Part shown: positions 49,933 through 62,821 of the stretch, piece by piece
Layout of the letters: each line of letters starts with the position of its first letter
Position numbering within the stretch: position 1 is the stretch's first letter
From: Parasponia andersonii
Lineage: Eukaryota > Streptophyta > Magnoliopsida > Rosales > Cannabaceae
DNA: 64,000 nucleotides
NCBI GenBank assembly: GCA_002914805.1
Contig: JXTB01000399.1
Location: 232,662-296,661 of the forward strand
Direction of reading: 5' to 3'
Made by a program: the position numbers and the translations under genes
Notes under the pieces: model-generated
Databases searched by the model: none
Told to the model about the DNA's origin: nothing
The model's input: the letters and a program-made list of their open reading frames with translations, nothing else

Positions 49933-52900
49933 ATATCTAAATCAATAAATAAATAAGAAGGAAACATACTTAATTATCTTTTTCCTTTCCTTTATGCCTT
50001 ATTACAGATATGTAAAAATACTCATGGCTTGTGAGGTCCCCCCTTCCCCGCCTTCTTTCAATTTCTATTGTTATTTAGCTGAGTGATTATGTGGCTTATT
50101 TGTTTTCCTCAACTATTAAAAAAAATGTGGCTTTGTGTGATTTATTAGTTTATCCACTTCACAAAAAAGCGTGGTTTTGGATAAATTTTCTACAAATTAA
50201 CAACTGCCTAACCTACATGGAACCCACTCCTAAGAGAGCATAATCATTTTGTGATCGTTGTTCAGTTATTGATTGCGAGATAATTTCATATATTATGTTC
50301 CTTCGAGTAAGCCTCTTTCACATTAGAGTACTTTATAAATAACTTTAATTCATAAGCAGATTATCTGGTAAAAGATTTCAGAAGTGATTGTCATGAACAA
50401 GATTTCAAAAGTGATTGTCACGAAATCTAATAATTTTTTGACTTTGTTTTAAAATTCTAAAAGGAAAAAGGAAAAAAGAAAAAAAAAAACAGTAGTTTGG
50501 TAGGTACTTGTAAAGGACTATCTATGCCAAAGAATTCATGGGAAAAGTCCAAGTTCTTTCACCCAAATTGGCAAAGAGCTAGTTTCCCTTTAGACATTTT
50601 CATATCCCTCTACTCTATCATATGTATATTATATATAGTATATGATACAATATATACTAAGTCCAATATAATTAATGCAGTTTGTCAAATGCGAATTAGT
50701 ACTCTAGAGGAGGTTGGGTATTCCCAAACTGGCAAACCAGAGTCTCTAACATGCACGAACCATGCTCTGGCATGCATTAACCACGAGGCAGTACCTATAA
50801 GTATAGTATCAGCTGTATGCGAACGCATAAAACAAGTAAACTAAAAAAAAAGTCCCTCCTCACTCTATGTTAGAGCTCAGGTTTTTCTTGAAACCGCGTT
50901 TCTTTAACATCTCAACTAACAAAAATAAGTAAACTATATAAATAAAAATACAGCAGAGACTCAGAGTGCTCCTTCTATAGTTCTCAAGATATAGATTTTA
51001 TATACATATATGATATATTATTGTTCGTGCTTATAGTTATAAAGTTTCTTTATTAACGCTTAAGGGATTTTACTGTGGAGAAGTGGAAAACATGAAGAGC
51101 TTCAACAAATATATTTGACAAGTTGTGGTTCATGCATGATTTAGTAACATTTACTTATCACTGAAAACTAGAAATTGAACTAAGAAAAAGATTGTAACAT
51201 TATTTTAAGCTGTGTAACAACAATATCGGACTTTTTGACGTTGTAATATGGTTTGGTACACACTGTCGTCCTTATCATTGTTGTCCAATCAGGTGGGAAG
51301 ATATGGTGCAATAACTTCTGCAATAATAGGTCAATGGTGCATAATTTAGTTTTCTGCTGAACTAATAATATCAATAGTGCACAGCATGTGTTTGAATTTA
51401 CGAGGCATTGTCTGGTATATCAAAATAGAATTATAAGGTACATTATTTCTAGTAATAACCATTTTCATGAGTTCCAATGCTAATAAGCTACATATGAGTG
51501 ATAAATATAATTGTGTAACCGTGCGTGGTTTGATTGCTGGCTTCGGTTGGCAAAGAGCTGGATTTTACATGTATGCAAAAATAAGAGAAGGGGAAAAAAA
51601 ATAAGTGAAGTTCAATATCAATTATAGAAGGAGATTGAATAAATTTATTAGTACAAGATTAAGAAGATAGAGATGATAATGGCAATTGAGAAATTAAAAA
51701 GCAAAGGCAATAGTACAAGATATCAATTATATTATTTTCAAAGCCATTGTGGAAGTGCTTGGATCACAATTTAGGGAAGTATGAACCATGCCCTCAATAA
51801 TGGAAGACCATATGGATTATATAAATACACACATAACACAACATTATGCACTCATTATATTGAGAGGGGTGCATGCCTGCATGCATGGGAGGAAAAAGCA
51901 CATGGTTGAGGCTATAGAAAATTCTGCACAAAAAAGGGTGATTATTGGCACATATATGAGGTCGAATATATAAGGCAGCGATTCGAAAAAAATTCAGTCA
52001 CATACATATAAAAAATATAGCTTAAACCCATCAAAGAAAACTATTGCAAGTGGAGAAAAAAAACTATTTAAACATTCAAACTTCAGGAAAATTAAAAAAG
52101 GGAGATGGGAATTGATTTTGATGAGTGGCCCCTTCTGATGAATTATTGAGTAGTCAAAGCCTATGTGGACACTATTGGATCACACTTTTGTGCTTTACAA
52201 CCAAAGCAACAAATATGTATCTACAGATATGTATTTGTATACATATAATTACAAATAATCTGCAGAACCTGCGGAAAATTTCCAACGTAAAGACAATTAG
52301 CAGCGTGTTCTTGAGAAGGGATTAGTATAATTAATTAGCTACCGCATCGGCACGATCAATTTTTGGAATATGTCATGGTTCTTACAAAACGTGTTCGTAC
52401 AGGCATGCTATATAGGAATCATTTGCAGATATATGCACATTTAAATTTTTATTAAAATTTAAGCAGAGCAATATAGATATGCGGGTTGATTATATTAACG
52501 TAATTAATGAACGCCATAAAGAAAAGAAGGGATTAGCAACTATATATGGAGAGTTATACGTATAAATTTTTTGAAAACCATTGAAGTCTGAACACAAGCC
52601 TTATACCAATTCCAATAGAGCCAGGAGTCAGTACTAATATCTGACCTACTCAATATTCTACAGTTATCACTCTTTGACATAGTCTTAGCATGATCATTAG
52701 AATAAAGATTACCACGTGGCACTCGGTCATTGGGATTATATCTTTCAACGAGGATTCCTGCTCTCTGAAAGGCATACAAACATGTCATTTTTTACAATTG
52801 ATGCTGATATTATCTTACCTCATTTGATCTTATAGTAATATTCACACATATACAAATTAATTCCCCTATGCCTGCCCTATATACTATACCCTATAGTCTA

Positions 52901-55551
52901 TATTCCGTATTTTAGACACACAACGTACATTCACGCATTTTTAAATACTTCAATGAGATTTAAGAATATGGGGTTTCCAAATTTTGTCCAATTAATTAAT
53001 AATAAGGGGTACTAATGCTATATATATTCGTTTAATTAAACAACTGGAGATTCGGATGGAGATAGATTTCCCTAAGGAATATGATATATATCTCTATATA
53101 AAATGATACCCTTAAAGTCAAGGTACTGATGAAAATTTTAAAAAATTGAAAACAAAGGATACGAATGTCCGACTTTTACCATTTTGCTGGCCATTTCAGG
53201 CTGCAGATCGCAGTAGGTCAGTATAGGAATCGAGTTAAGACAAAGCACATTTTTTTCAATTGTAGTCCTAATTGGCGACACAAAATGACAATGTGACATT
53301 AAACTTGGCCTTTGCTTAGAAGATGTTGACAAGGTGAGCTGTTTATGATGACCACGAAAATCCCAACTCATATAGAAGATCCCTCTTGTCACTTTTTTTT
53401 TTTTTTTGAGGTTTAAAATAGTGTGTGAACAAGTCAGTTTGGGAAGTCCAGTTGTGAAGCTCTCTTGCCCTGACTGCCTATAAAGCCAATTTTAAGGGCC
53501 TGCCTTTTTCACTGTGTTTTAAAGTCCTAAAATTCTGATGTGCTTCCATGTCATATGCTGCGCTCACAGTTGGAATCCACCTAGGAACTTGAGCACTTTC
53601 TTGGCAATAACCTTTTCATGATAATATTACTTTCCCAGTCACCTAACACACTAATATTCATTAGTTTTCAGTGACTAATCTTTGCTTTTCATGATACACT
53701 ACAAGCTGGTTTTTGTTGCTTTCCGCTATATTATATAATCTTAATCAACATTTGGACATAATTGTCTATATAAGATAATGAAAAAGACAATCAAGATAAA
53801 ATCCCACTTCCCCTTTTATTTTTGGCAACATAGTTAAGTAACTTTTTTTTTTGAGACAACATAGTTGAGTAACTTTTGTTAGGGTGCAACATTTATTTTG
53901 CTCAAGGACCAGCAATTATTAGAATTAAATTTTTTAACAATTAATTAACTATGTACTTTCCCTCCAATAATTTCCCTCCAATAATTTGGGGCTCTTTTGG
54001 TGAGTCGAAAGGGCCTTTTTCAGTAAGAAAATACTAGTGAAATTGCCCATATCACTCATTATTTTATCCAAAAAAAAAAATACAGTACTAACATAACACT
54101 ACTTATAAAACTAAAATTTAAATTAGAACTTCCATGTCTGATCAAGACCTTTGCGGTTGATACTTGTCTCTCCCTTAGAGGCTGAAGTCGCCGAACAGTC
54201 GTCATCTGATCCCTCCATTCACGTTCTCCTCTCTTTTCTTTTGCCATTTAGGAATCAATATATCTATTAATTGCAAAAACGATCTCTTACTATTGAGGCT
54301 TCTTGCACATGGATATTCATGATATCTTGAGCCCCACGTCGTCGATTTTAGAGAAGGGCATATTCCCATTACCATTTATTTATCTTATATTGCCTCCCTA
54401 TTTTTCATCTCGGGCCTTTGTTTTTTATTCTATACAAATTTATATATGTTCGTTGAAATCCACAAAAAAGACACGATCTCAACAAGTATCCTATCTACTA
54501 CATAGGCGGCCATGCATATGTAACAAAAATATTCCACATTGTACCCATATAAACATGCTTCAAAAATAAAATGTATCTAATTTGATCAAGTCCCATGTAT
54601 ATGAAAATTGTAAACAAGATTATGCAAGTAAGTTGCTTTATCAACATCTATTAAAAAAAAATTGCCATCTGGGTTTTCATCATATATAAGTATGAAGAGA
54701 AAGTACCACCTCACAACAGTTAATTTGATCTTTCTAATGATATATTTGTGAACTTAGTTAACTAAAATTAGACCATTGATAGAACCTATATTATTGTCAG
54801 ATAATTATGGCCTCCGAGCCCAATAAAAGAAGTTATGAATTCTGTTGCTTAGATATAATGCATTTGGTGGGGTCATCAAATCTTCTCCGAGCTTCTATTT
54901 TGTCCTGAATTTGTTTGAAAATCAGAATCTTAATCTTGGGTTAAATTGGTATCTTTGTGTGCTTGTGATCAGGTCATCCGAAACTTAACTACTCTTATAT
55001 ATATACACACCTCTTCAAATTATATTTTTGCGTCAAAATATGCTTTTCTTAATGCATGATCATTGATTTGGTTTTTGGAATAGAATTTAGAGTTTATTCG
55101 GCAAAGATTTGATTAGTCATAGGTTGGGAATTAGGGATTTATGGGAAGGAGAAAACCAACCACCATTCATTAATTTAAAAATACATACATTAAAATGGCC
55201 AAAATTAAATTAAATACCTTGGCTCTGACTAAGAAATTAATAAGAGAATATGGAAATTTTTTTTATGAAACGAAAAATAAAAACATAACACCCCTTCTAT
55301 CAACCACCAAATTATTCGTTGTGTATCTTAAGACGATTTTAGATGGAGGAGAAATTTGACAAGATGCCAGAAGCTACAGTTGGCATAATGGATAAAAACT
55401 ATATATCTGTAAAAAAGGTGATCCTTGATTTTGCTTACACAATCATTGATATTTCCTTTTCTTTTTTTTTTTTTCCTTTAATTTTTTGAGACAGGCAAGT
55501 TGGGGCTGCTTACTTAATTCTTGTGTCAAAGCCATGAGGGGTACTACTTCC

Positions 55552-55560
55552 TCTATATAA
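55552..55560 (+). promoter_or_regulatory. TATA box of the ACS gene
   Basis: ctatataag followed by a pyrimidine-rich leader (ctctttctcaactctctctt) stands about 180 bases before the start codon at 55739. This is a typical plant TATA box and 5' UTR layout. Confidence 0.65.
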
Positions 55561-55738
55561 GAGAGACTCTTCTGTCAAACTTTTCATTCAACAGTTCTAG
55601 CTCTTTCTCAACTCTCTCTTCTCTTATCTCTCATCTCTTAGACCATATACAACAGCTTTCTTAAATAAAAACCTCCTCATCAATATTCGAATTAAAAAAA
55701 TATTATAGGAAAAAAAAAAAGAGAACGCTAGAGTTGAT

Positions 55739-57423
55739 ATGGCTATAGAGATTGGGCAACCTTCAGTTGGTCTATCAAAGGTAGCAACTTCTGATACTCA
55801 TGGAGAGGACTCTCCCTATTTTGCTGGGTGGAAAGCGTACGACGAAGACCCTTATGATGAAAAAACTAATCCGTCGGGTGTCATACAGATGGGATTAGCC
55901 GAGAATCAAGTAAGTATAATTAAAACAGTACTAATTATCTCATACTCAAAATTACTTAGATCTTCTAATTAAGATGCATACTAATTTGCTTAATTATAAC
56001 AATAATTAATTAATATGAATCTTCTTTTTTCTTGAACAGGTTTCATTTGATTTGCTAGAGAAATACTTGGAAGAGAACTCGGAAGCCTCCAGCTGGGGAA
56101 AAGGAGTGACAAGCTTTAGAGAAAACGCTTTGTTTCAAGACTACCATGGCCTATTATCATTCAGAAAAGCAATGGCGAGTTTCATGGGAAAAATTAGAGG
56201 AGGAAGAGCTAAGTTTGACCCTAGTAAAGTTGTCCTCACCGCCGGCGCAACCGCCGCCAATGAGCTCTTGACATTCATTTTAGCAGATCCTGGAGATGCT
56301 TTGCTGATCCCGACTCCGTACTATCCAGGGTAAGAAACTTAAAAAAAAAAAAAAAGAAAAAGAAAAAATCCTTATTTCATGCGGAAAAAAAAAAAAGAAG
56401 CGCAAGTTTCAAAAGTTAGTTAACCTCTTAGAATGAGTATAGTAAACTTTTCCTGATTAATAAGCTAAAGGGCCTTGTGTTTAACTTTGATTTCATGCAC
56501 ATTTTGACGTCAAGAAAGCTCTTAAACTAATCGAATTCAAAATGGCTTCTTCGTACAGATTTGATAGAGATTTAAGGTGGAGGACTGGAGTGAAAATTGT
56601 GCCAATCCACTGTGACAGCTCCAGCAATTTCCAAGTTACCCCTCAAGCTTTGGAAGCAGCATACAATGAAGCCAAATCCATGAACGTCAGAGTTAGAGGG
56701 ATTCTCATCCCAAACCCATCAAACCCTCTGGGGGCCACGATCCAACGGTCGGTACTAGGGGAGATTCTCGATTTCGCCACCCGAAAAAACATCCACCTCG
56801 TCTCGGACGAAATCTACTCGGGATCAGTCTTCTCGTCCTCGGAGTTCGTGAGCATTGCCGAGATTCTCGAGGAGCGGAACTACGAGGGCTCGGAGAGAGT
56901 CCACATTGTCTACAGCCTCTCCAAGGACCTCGGGCTCCCCGGTTTTCGGGTCGGCACGATATACTCGTACAACGATAAGGTCGTGACGACGGCAAGGAGG
57001 ATGTCGAGCTTCACCCTGATATCTTCCCAGACGCAGCATCTCTTGGCGTCCATGCTCTCGGACGAGAATTTCACTGAGAACTACATAAGGACGAACAGGG
57101 AGAGGCTGCGAAGGCGGTACGAGATGATAATCGAGGGCCTGAAAGGCGCCGGTATCGAGTGCTTGAAAGGCAATGCCGGGCTGTTTTGCTGGATGAACTT
57201 GAGTCCACTTTTGGAAGAACCAACTAGAGAAGGTGAATTGAAGCTTTGGGACTCGATTCTTGGCGAGATGAAGCTCAATATCTCGCCGGGATCTTCGTGC
57301 CATTGCTCCGAACCGGGCTGGTTTAGAGTGTGTTTCGCCAACATGAGCGAGCAGACACTAGAAGTCGCCTTGAAAAGGATACACAATTTTGTGGAACAAA
57401 GAGATCGAAGAGGAAGAAATTGA
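55739..57423 (+). CDS. ACS7: 1-aminocyclopropane-1-carboxylate synthase, type III (ACS7-like)
   Basis: Three exons keep the frame: 55739-55909, 56040-56329 and 56559-57423. They give 441 aa. The PLP enzyme turns S-adenosylmethionine into ACC in the cytosol, the rate-limiting step of ethylene synthesis. Motifs are MGLAENQ (51-57), [23 protein letters not shown] (D237, Y240), [14 protein letters not shown] (PLP lysine K276) and WFRVCFANM (R410). The protein ends about 17 residues after the last conserved helix ([18 protein letters not shown]). It has neither the CDPK-site tail of type I nor the ETO1-binding tail of type II, so it is type III like Arabidopsis ACS7. Sequence through exon 1 ([19 protein letters not shown]) agrees. 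Exon 3 is clearly GC-richer than its surroundings. The gene looks intact. Confidence 0.97.
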
Positions 57424-60400
57424 AGTCTCGTTCTATTACTCTCTCTTGATCATCAGTATATTTGCTTTTTCTTCACATATATATTTTTTTGGAATGGTGT
57501 TTAAGCCATTTCGATTCTTTCTGACAAAACCCCATTTCAAGAAATGGGTTTTTGTCTCATGATGATGATATTTTACTTGTAAATCAAGATTCATAATATT
57601 GAACAACATACCATTGTTTGCTTGCTCTGCTTTCAGCAAAGCAAGTTTTAATTTCTCATGAAACTTTCTTATTCGGCTGTAGTATGAATCCATTTTATTT
57701 TCGTTTGTATTACTGATCAATATTATAGCGCAAACATTGATATTATGCCCGAGAGCTAAAATACGATATAGCGGTATTGTATACATCGTACAGTACATGT
57801 TTTTCTACGTCATCTCACATCATCATTATAAGATTAAACAGTATACTTAAACTAACAAAAATTAATAAAATAGTTCAGAAACATGAGCATAATTATGTCA
57901 ATAGGTATAGGCCAAATTGGAATTGCTTTTTGCCTGATTCTAATTATGAAACAATTTTAGCTACAATTGGTGTCTGGTATAAACTGCTTAAAATTATGTC
58001 GATTTATTTTACCGGCCTTGAAAGTAACTTTCGATACAAATAGTTTAGTAAAAATATTCAAAAGTGATTGACACATAATCAAACCACTTTTCACAACTAT
58101 TTGAGTCTTTGAGATGCTAAATTAGGATCTAAATTTTTCAGCTCATACTTCTGATTTATAAATTAGAATTTGCAATTTTCTTAGTAGCACAAACACACAA
58201 TAATATCAAACTGGTTCTACGTCTCACCAATAGCTACGTACTAATACGTCGGCAGCCTCCCTACTACAGAATTCTCTTTTATAACACTCACTAGTATATG
58301 CGAGCGTCTAACCAAATTTGATGAAAGTGGTTCAAAAATACACATTATCAATAAGCATGCGTCTAGCTGATAGAAATTCGGCACCCACCCTAGTACAAAA
58401 TTCGCTTTGATATAACAATAAAGAATACAATATCGCGGGCCGTACCAAATGAACGCTTTAAAAAAATTGTATCTCTATCCATTAATTTTGCGTCTTTGAC
58501 TCGGTCACCATTTCTTAAGAAAAAGAAATATGATTTGCTCAGGAGTATAATACATAGCTATAACTCAATCAACTTTTGAACGAGTACTTATAATTAGGCA
58601 TATTTAATACTACAGTGGGGACTGGAGCAGTATACTAACCAATCATCATCATCAATGGCTATGGTCCAAGCCATTAAACTTCATGGCTTGGTTGAAATAT
58701 TAAACCTAAGAACTTCTTCTCCTAACCCTTTGACATTTGAGGATTGGAAGTTATTGGGTGGGGATTTTTTTCGGTAATGGGCGTGTCATGCTCATATAAC
58801 CTGGCTTGATTGAGATATATTAATTAGATAATACGATTTTGCATTAACATGGAGCTTCTCAATTTATATATATTAAGCTTGCGTACCACGCTTTACACCA
58901 AATATTTGGTCCACCACGTGACCACCTGATACACGCCCAGATCGATCAGCTAATAATCTCCATTGCTTTAAATTAAGTTATAATAACACCATCGATCTAG
59001 AGCTAATAAACATTTAAACTTTGACATATTTAAAGCTGGCTTCTCATAATATTTCGTGTTATGATATGAGTTTTATGAAAATAAAACAAGGATAAAATGT
59101 AATGCATATCAACTAAGGATTGTCTAGCTGGGCATTATAACCTCAGATGCAGCTAGATATACATAGGCATCGCCTAGCTAGCTAGCTTAATTAGGAGTAT
59201 TATGGTATACATATATAACTATATTTTATGCAAGATTTATATATTATAAGTGCATGTCATCACTACTATAGTTTGCGAAGTGCCGAAGTGGACACATAAT
59301 TATTATATTTCGAGTTTGCAAAATATTTTAGCATTTACTTTTAAGTTTAATTTGACTTTCCAATCCTTTCTAACTTGAATAAAAAATAACAAAATAATAG
59401 CTTATGGTGTGTTAAGTAAAGATTCAATCGCTTTTATCATCTTTCAACCAATTGCCTTCACAAGTTTCCTTTTTCTTTATAAACTAACCACTTAACTTCC
59501 TGATTAGACATTATATTAAACTTTCCAATTTTGATATATGTGACATGAAGTAAATATTTTAATAGGTTTGTCTGTTTTTTCAAACATTAGGCCTGCAAAA
59601 TATACTTTCTTCCTTTCTAAAATAATGGCTTCTCTTAAATACTAAACAGTATCGAAAGCTTCATAAACTTTCCAATCATGTTTTTGTCAACTATCTATAT
59701 CTTTTTAGGCTTAAGTTTCTGTTCAAGTTCGAATTGTTAAATTTTTGGTTGAATTTCATGTAAGTCAACCTCAAATAATTATCTATTTTTCTATCTCTTT
59801 CTTTCGTTTTCTTTTTTATGAGCTGAGGAGGCAAAAGAAATCTTGGTCATTTAATGACCTTCCAAAAAGTATAAGAGGAATCCTGTTTGATTGTGAATAA
59901 ATACTATATATAACATAATACAACTAGCACTTGACTCTATTCATTGAGAAAACAAAAAAAAAAAAAGAGAGAGAGAGAGAGAAGAAAGAGTCATACGCTT
60001 TATACTAAGGATATTCTTGTCATCATTGTAGTGAGTCCTATCGATACCAAGAATTTTCTAAATGAATCTATTGCTGTAAAATTAAGATGCTACAAAATTA
60101 TAATAACATGATCCTTCTTTTCATTTTAAAAAATGCTAACGTACAAGTTGTAATGGAGTTATATTCATGGATACTCTGGTAAATGTTTTGCCCCCTTCTA
60201 TAAAGCAAACCTATTCCATAATCTAATATACATAACTTTTACACGAAAATTATTAAGGAAAATATACTACAACGAGCCTTAAATAAAAAAGCACATGATT
60301 TTCCCTTAAAAAAACCCCTTGTTTTGGCCCTTAAGGGTTTTTTTTTTCCCCAAAAAAGTGGCACCAAAAACAAATGAATCAATAAATTAAGAACCGAAAG

Positions 60401-61890
60401 TTTGAAGAGATAGATTGGAAGGCAAAAAAAGAGAACCACGTGTGAAATTAGTTGGTAGGATTCCGCACTACGCTTCTCTCCGTAGCACAGTTTCGTTTTG
60501 ACAATTTCTTAATACTTTGGTACCAAACCTCTTTAATCCTTCCAAGTCAAAGGTCAACCGTTTTACCATTTAAATGTGCGATAGCCCCCGTGACAAATCA
60601 TACGAAACAAAAAACAAACCCACTAATCGCCACCGTCCAGATCACACCCATGTGGATCACGGAGGCAATCATGAACTGCCACGTAAGCATATGTGTACAA
60701 CTATTACATCCTAGCATCCAACTACCATTTTGGATTTTTAATCTTCTTATGAGCAATCTCAACTTAACAAACATTAGAATCGTAGAATGGAGGCTTGAAA
60801 TGCCGTAAAGTGCAAAGTTTTTTGTGGCGTGATAGCCGCTGCCAGGGAGCAAGTATGGGCCCACCTTCCACCCTAACGTTACGATTTTACAACAGTATGC
60901 AAATTAATGCCACAAGAGAAAGAAAAAAAAAAAAAAAAAAAGAGAGGGGGGTATATTTTGTATATTTCTATTATAATTCATAAAGAATGGAAACTTGATA
61001 GTCAAACGATATTGACTGTATTTCCTTTTAGGATAACAACACTCAATCCGGATTTTGAAAATGAATGAATTCGAGAATTTTTGGCATTGTATGTTGTTTT
61101 TAAAGTGGTGTTATCAGGGATGAGAACAAAAATTGTTCTCTGTCTCCTTCAAAAAAAACAAAGAGTAGTAGGCAAATATTTTCTTAAAACAATGTTTAAA
61201 TAAAAAATTATTTAGAATAAGAAAGTAAGAGAGGGAAATTCAAATAAGAGAAGTAGTGAGAGAAGTCAAAAGAGAATGTAGAGATGAGTGAAAGTCAAAA
61301 GAGACAAAAAAAAAAAATCAATGACAGTTATAAGAGAACATGAAGAAAGATAAACTAATAAAAATACAAAACAGAAAAAATCAAGTTTACGAGGATACAA
61401 AAAATTACGAGAGAGAAATTTACAACAGAAAAAGAGATGAGAAAATTTGAGGAGAGACAACGAGGGAAGAAAATATGATGAGAGATATTCTAGTATAATT
61501 CAAGAAATGAGAGAGAAATGAGTTTTCCTTTTAGTTTTTTTTGAGAAATATTGAAAAATAATATTTTGTTGTTATCTAAATTTTAAATTTTTTAACTTTG
61601 TTTTTAATAACTGTTACTAAAAACAATGCAGAGAATAATTATCTGATTTTAAAAGCAAAAAAGATGTTTTTTAATTAGTTACAATGCCAAATATCACTTA
61701 GCAATGTTGTTAATTTTACCATAACATAAATGTAAATTGATACTGTTTTCTACGTGGAGATGAATTGAAGTACTTTAGTGAAATCATATTAGTTAACTGG
61801 GTTTTTATAATTTTCTTTGACATTATTTTAAAGTAGCTTAGCTCATTAGTCATTGCTAAAAAAATTTTGTTGCGGGTTTCTTTTCTGAAT
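57424..61890. other. ACS downstream and intergenic DNA, no gene recognised
   Basis: AT-rich. A more balanced stretch at 60430-60880 includes a G-box (accacgtgtg, 60437-60446) but no convincing coding sequence. A GA-rich low-complexity stretch runs from about 61200 to 61520. No tRNA or known RNA was recognised. Confidence 0.5.
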
Positions 61891-62419
61891 GGGTTTTTGG
61901 CATGTCTAAATCTATGTTATTCGTAAGTTGGCAAAGTAGTCCCTAAGTTATTTTTCTTTTTGTAATTAAGTTCTTAAATTTTAAAAATTTTAGCAATTAA
62001 GTCCTTTTCATTTGTTAATATTAATCATATTTTTATGAAATTGAACATATTTAAGTTAAAAAAAATTGATATTTCACTAATACTAATTAGTTTTGAAGGG
62101 AATAAAAAGAAATTTTAAAATTAAAATTTCAAAATTTTCTTTTTAAAATTTTTTATATTATTTTGTTAATTGTAGTCAATTTTTAGTTATTTTTCTTCCA
62201 AATCAAACTAGTGCCAATAAAATATTGACTTTGACCTTCATAAACCTTGTATATGACTTGACAATGATCAATTTATCTTACATTTTAACAATTACTAACA
62301 AAAATAACTTAATTGTCAAAATTTTTATAATTTAGGGACTTAATTGCTAAAAATAATAATTCATGGACTAATTCTGCCAATATCGCGAATAACAAAAGGG
62401 CTTATAATGCCAAAAACCC
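61891..62419. mobile_element. non-autonomous MULE-type element with 9-base target duplication
   Basis: The ends gggtttttggcatgtctaaa and, reversed, gggtttttggcattataagc begin inverted arms of about 170 bases (ttagcaattaagtcc occurs in both arms). The flanks tttctgaat (61882-61890) and tttctcaat (62420-62428) match at 8 of 9 bases. 529 bases, no coding capacity. Confidence 0.75.
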
Positions 62420-62548
62420 TTTCTCAATTGTATGGCCTTATATAATCTTAATAATATGATTTATAAACTTCATTGTTACATATTTAATTTTCAAATATTC
62501 CCAGATTATATTGTAACTATAATCGTGCAATATAAATATATATATATA

Positions 62549-62782
62549 GGCATTAATCCAGTAGGTATTTTTTTCTCATATATAGATATTGTTTTGGCCA
62601 ATAAAAATTTATCATGCTTATTTTTTCATAGCAAAGAGTAAAAAAGAGAAATAATATTAATAATACATGTCTTTTCATGCACTTCATTATAACTATTGGA
62701 GTACCATTAGAAGATGATCGAACAACTAAAAAAAAAATACTTACACATAGTTTGAAAAAAAATACCTATTGAATTAACAATC
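62549..62782. mobile_element. MITE in a TA microsatellite, copy 3
   Basis: Ends ggcattaatccagtaggta and the degenerate inverse aatacctattgaattaac are set in (TA)n (62537-62548 and 62787-62819). The core has acatgtcttttcatgcactt. It is about 234 bases long and the most diverged of the three copies. Confidence 0.7.
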
Positions 62783-62783
62783 T

Positions 62784-62819
<36 letters not shown>

Positions 62820-62821
<2 letters not shown>

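Larger units (their letters stand above)
47271..55551. other. gene-poor AT-rich region upstream of ACS
   Basis: About 8 kb without a recognised gene. Short ORFs (for example 50497-50844 on plus, 52540-52788 and 53138-53392 on minus) have no family motif that I know. The part nearest ACS should contain its control region. Separate entries cover the tandem duplication at 47595, the TA microsatellite at 49236 and the foldback at 49521. Confidence 0.5.

Noticed and set aside
51788-51973. 61-aa plus-strand ORF upstream of ACS
   Set aside because: No family match and no support beyond being open.
52540-53392. Two minus-strand ORFs (82 and 84 aa)
   Set aside because: No recognisable domain and no clear splice structure linking them; they could be remnants but I cannot support a gene.
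56705-57386. Three minus-strand ORFs
   Set aside because: They are shadows of GC-rich ACS exon 3, which shows strong homology on the plus strand.
60452-60808. 118-aa plus-strand ORF
   Set aside because: No known motif, no clear codon bias, and an overlapping minus-strand ORF of similar quality.
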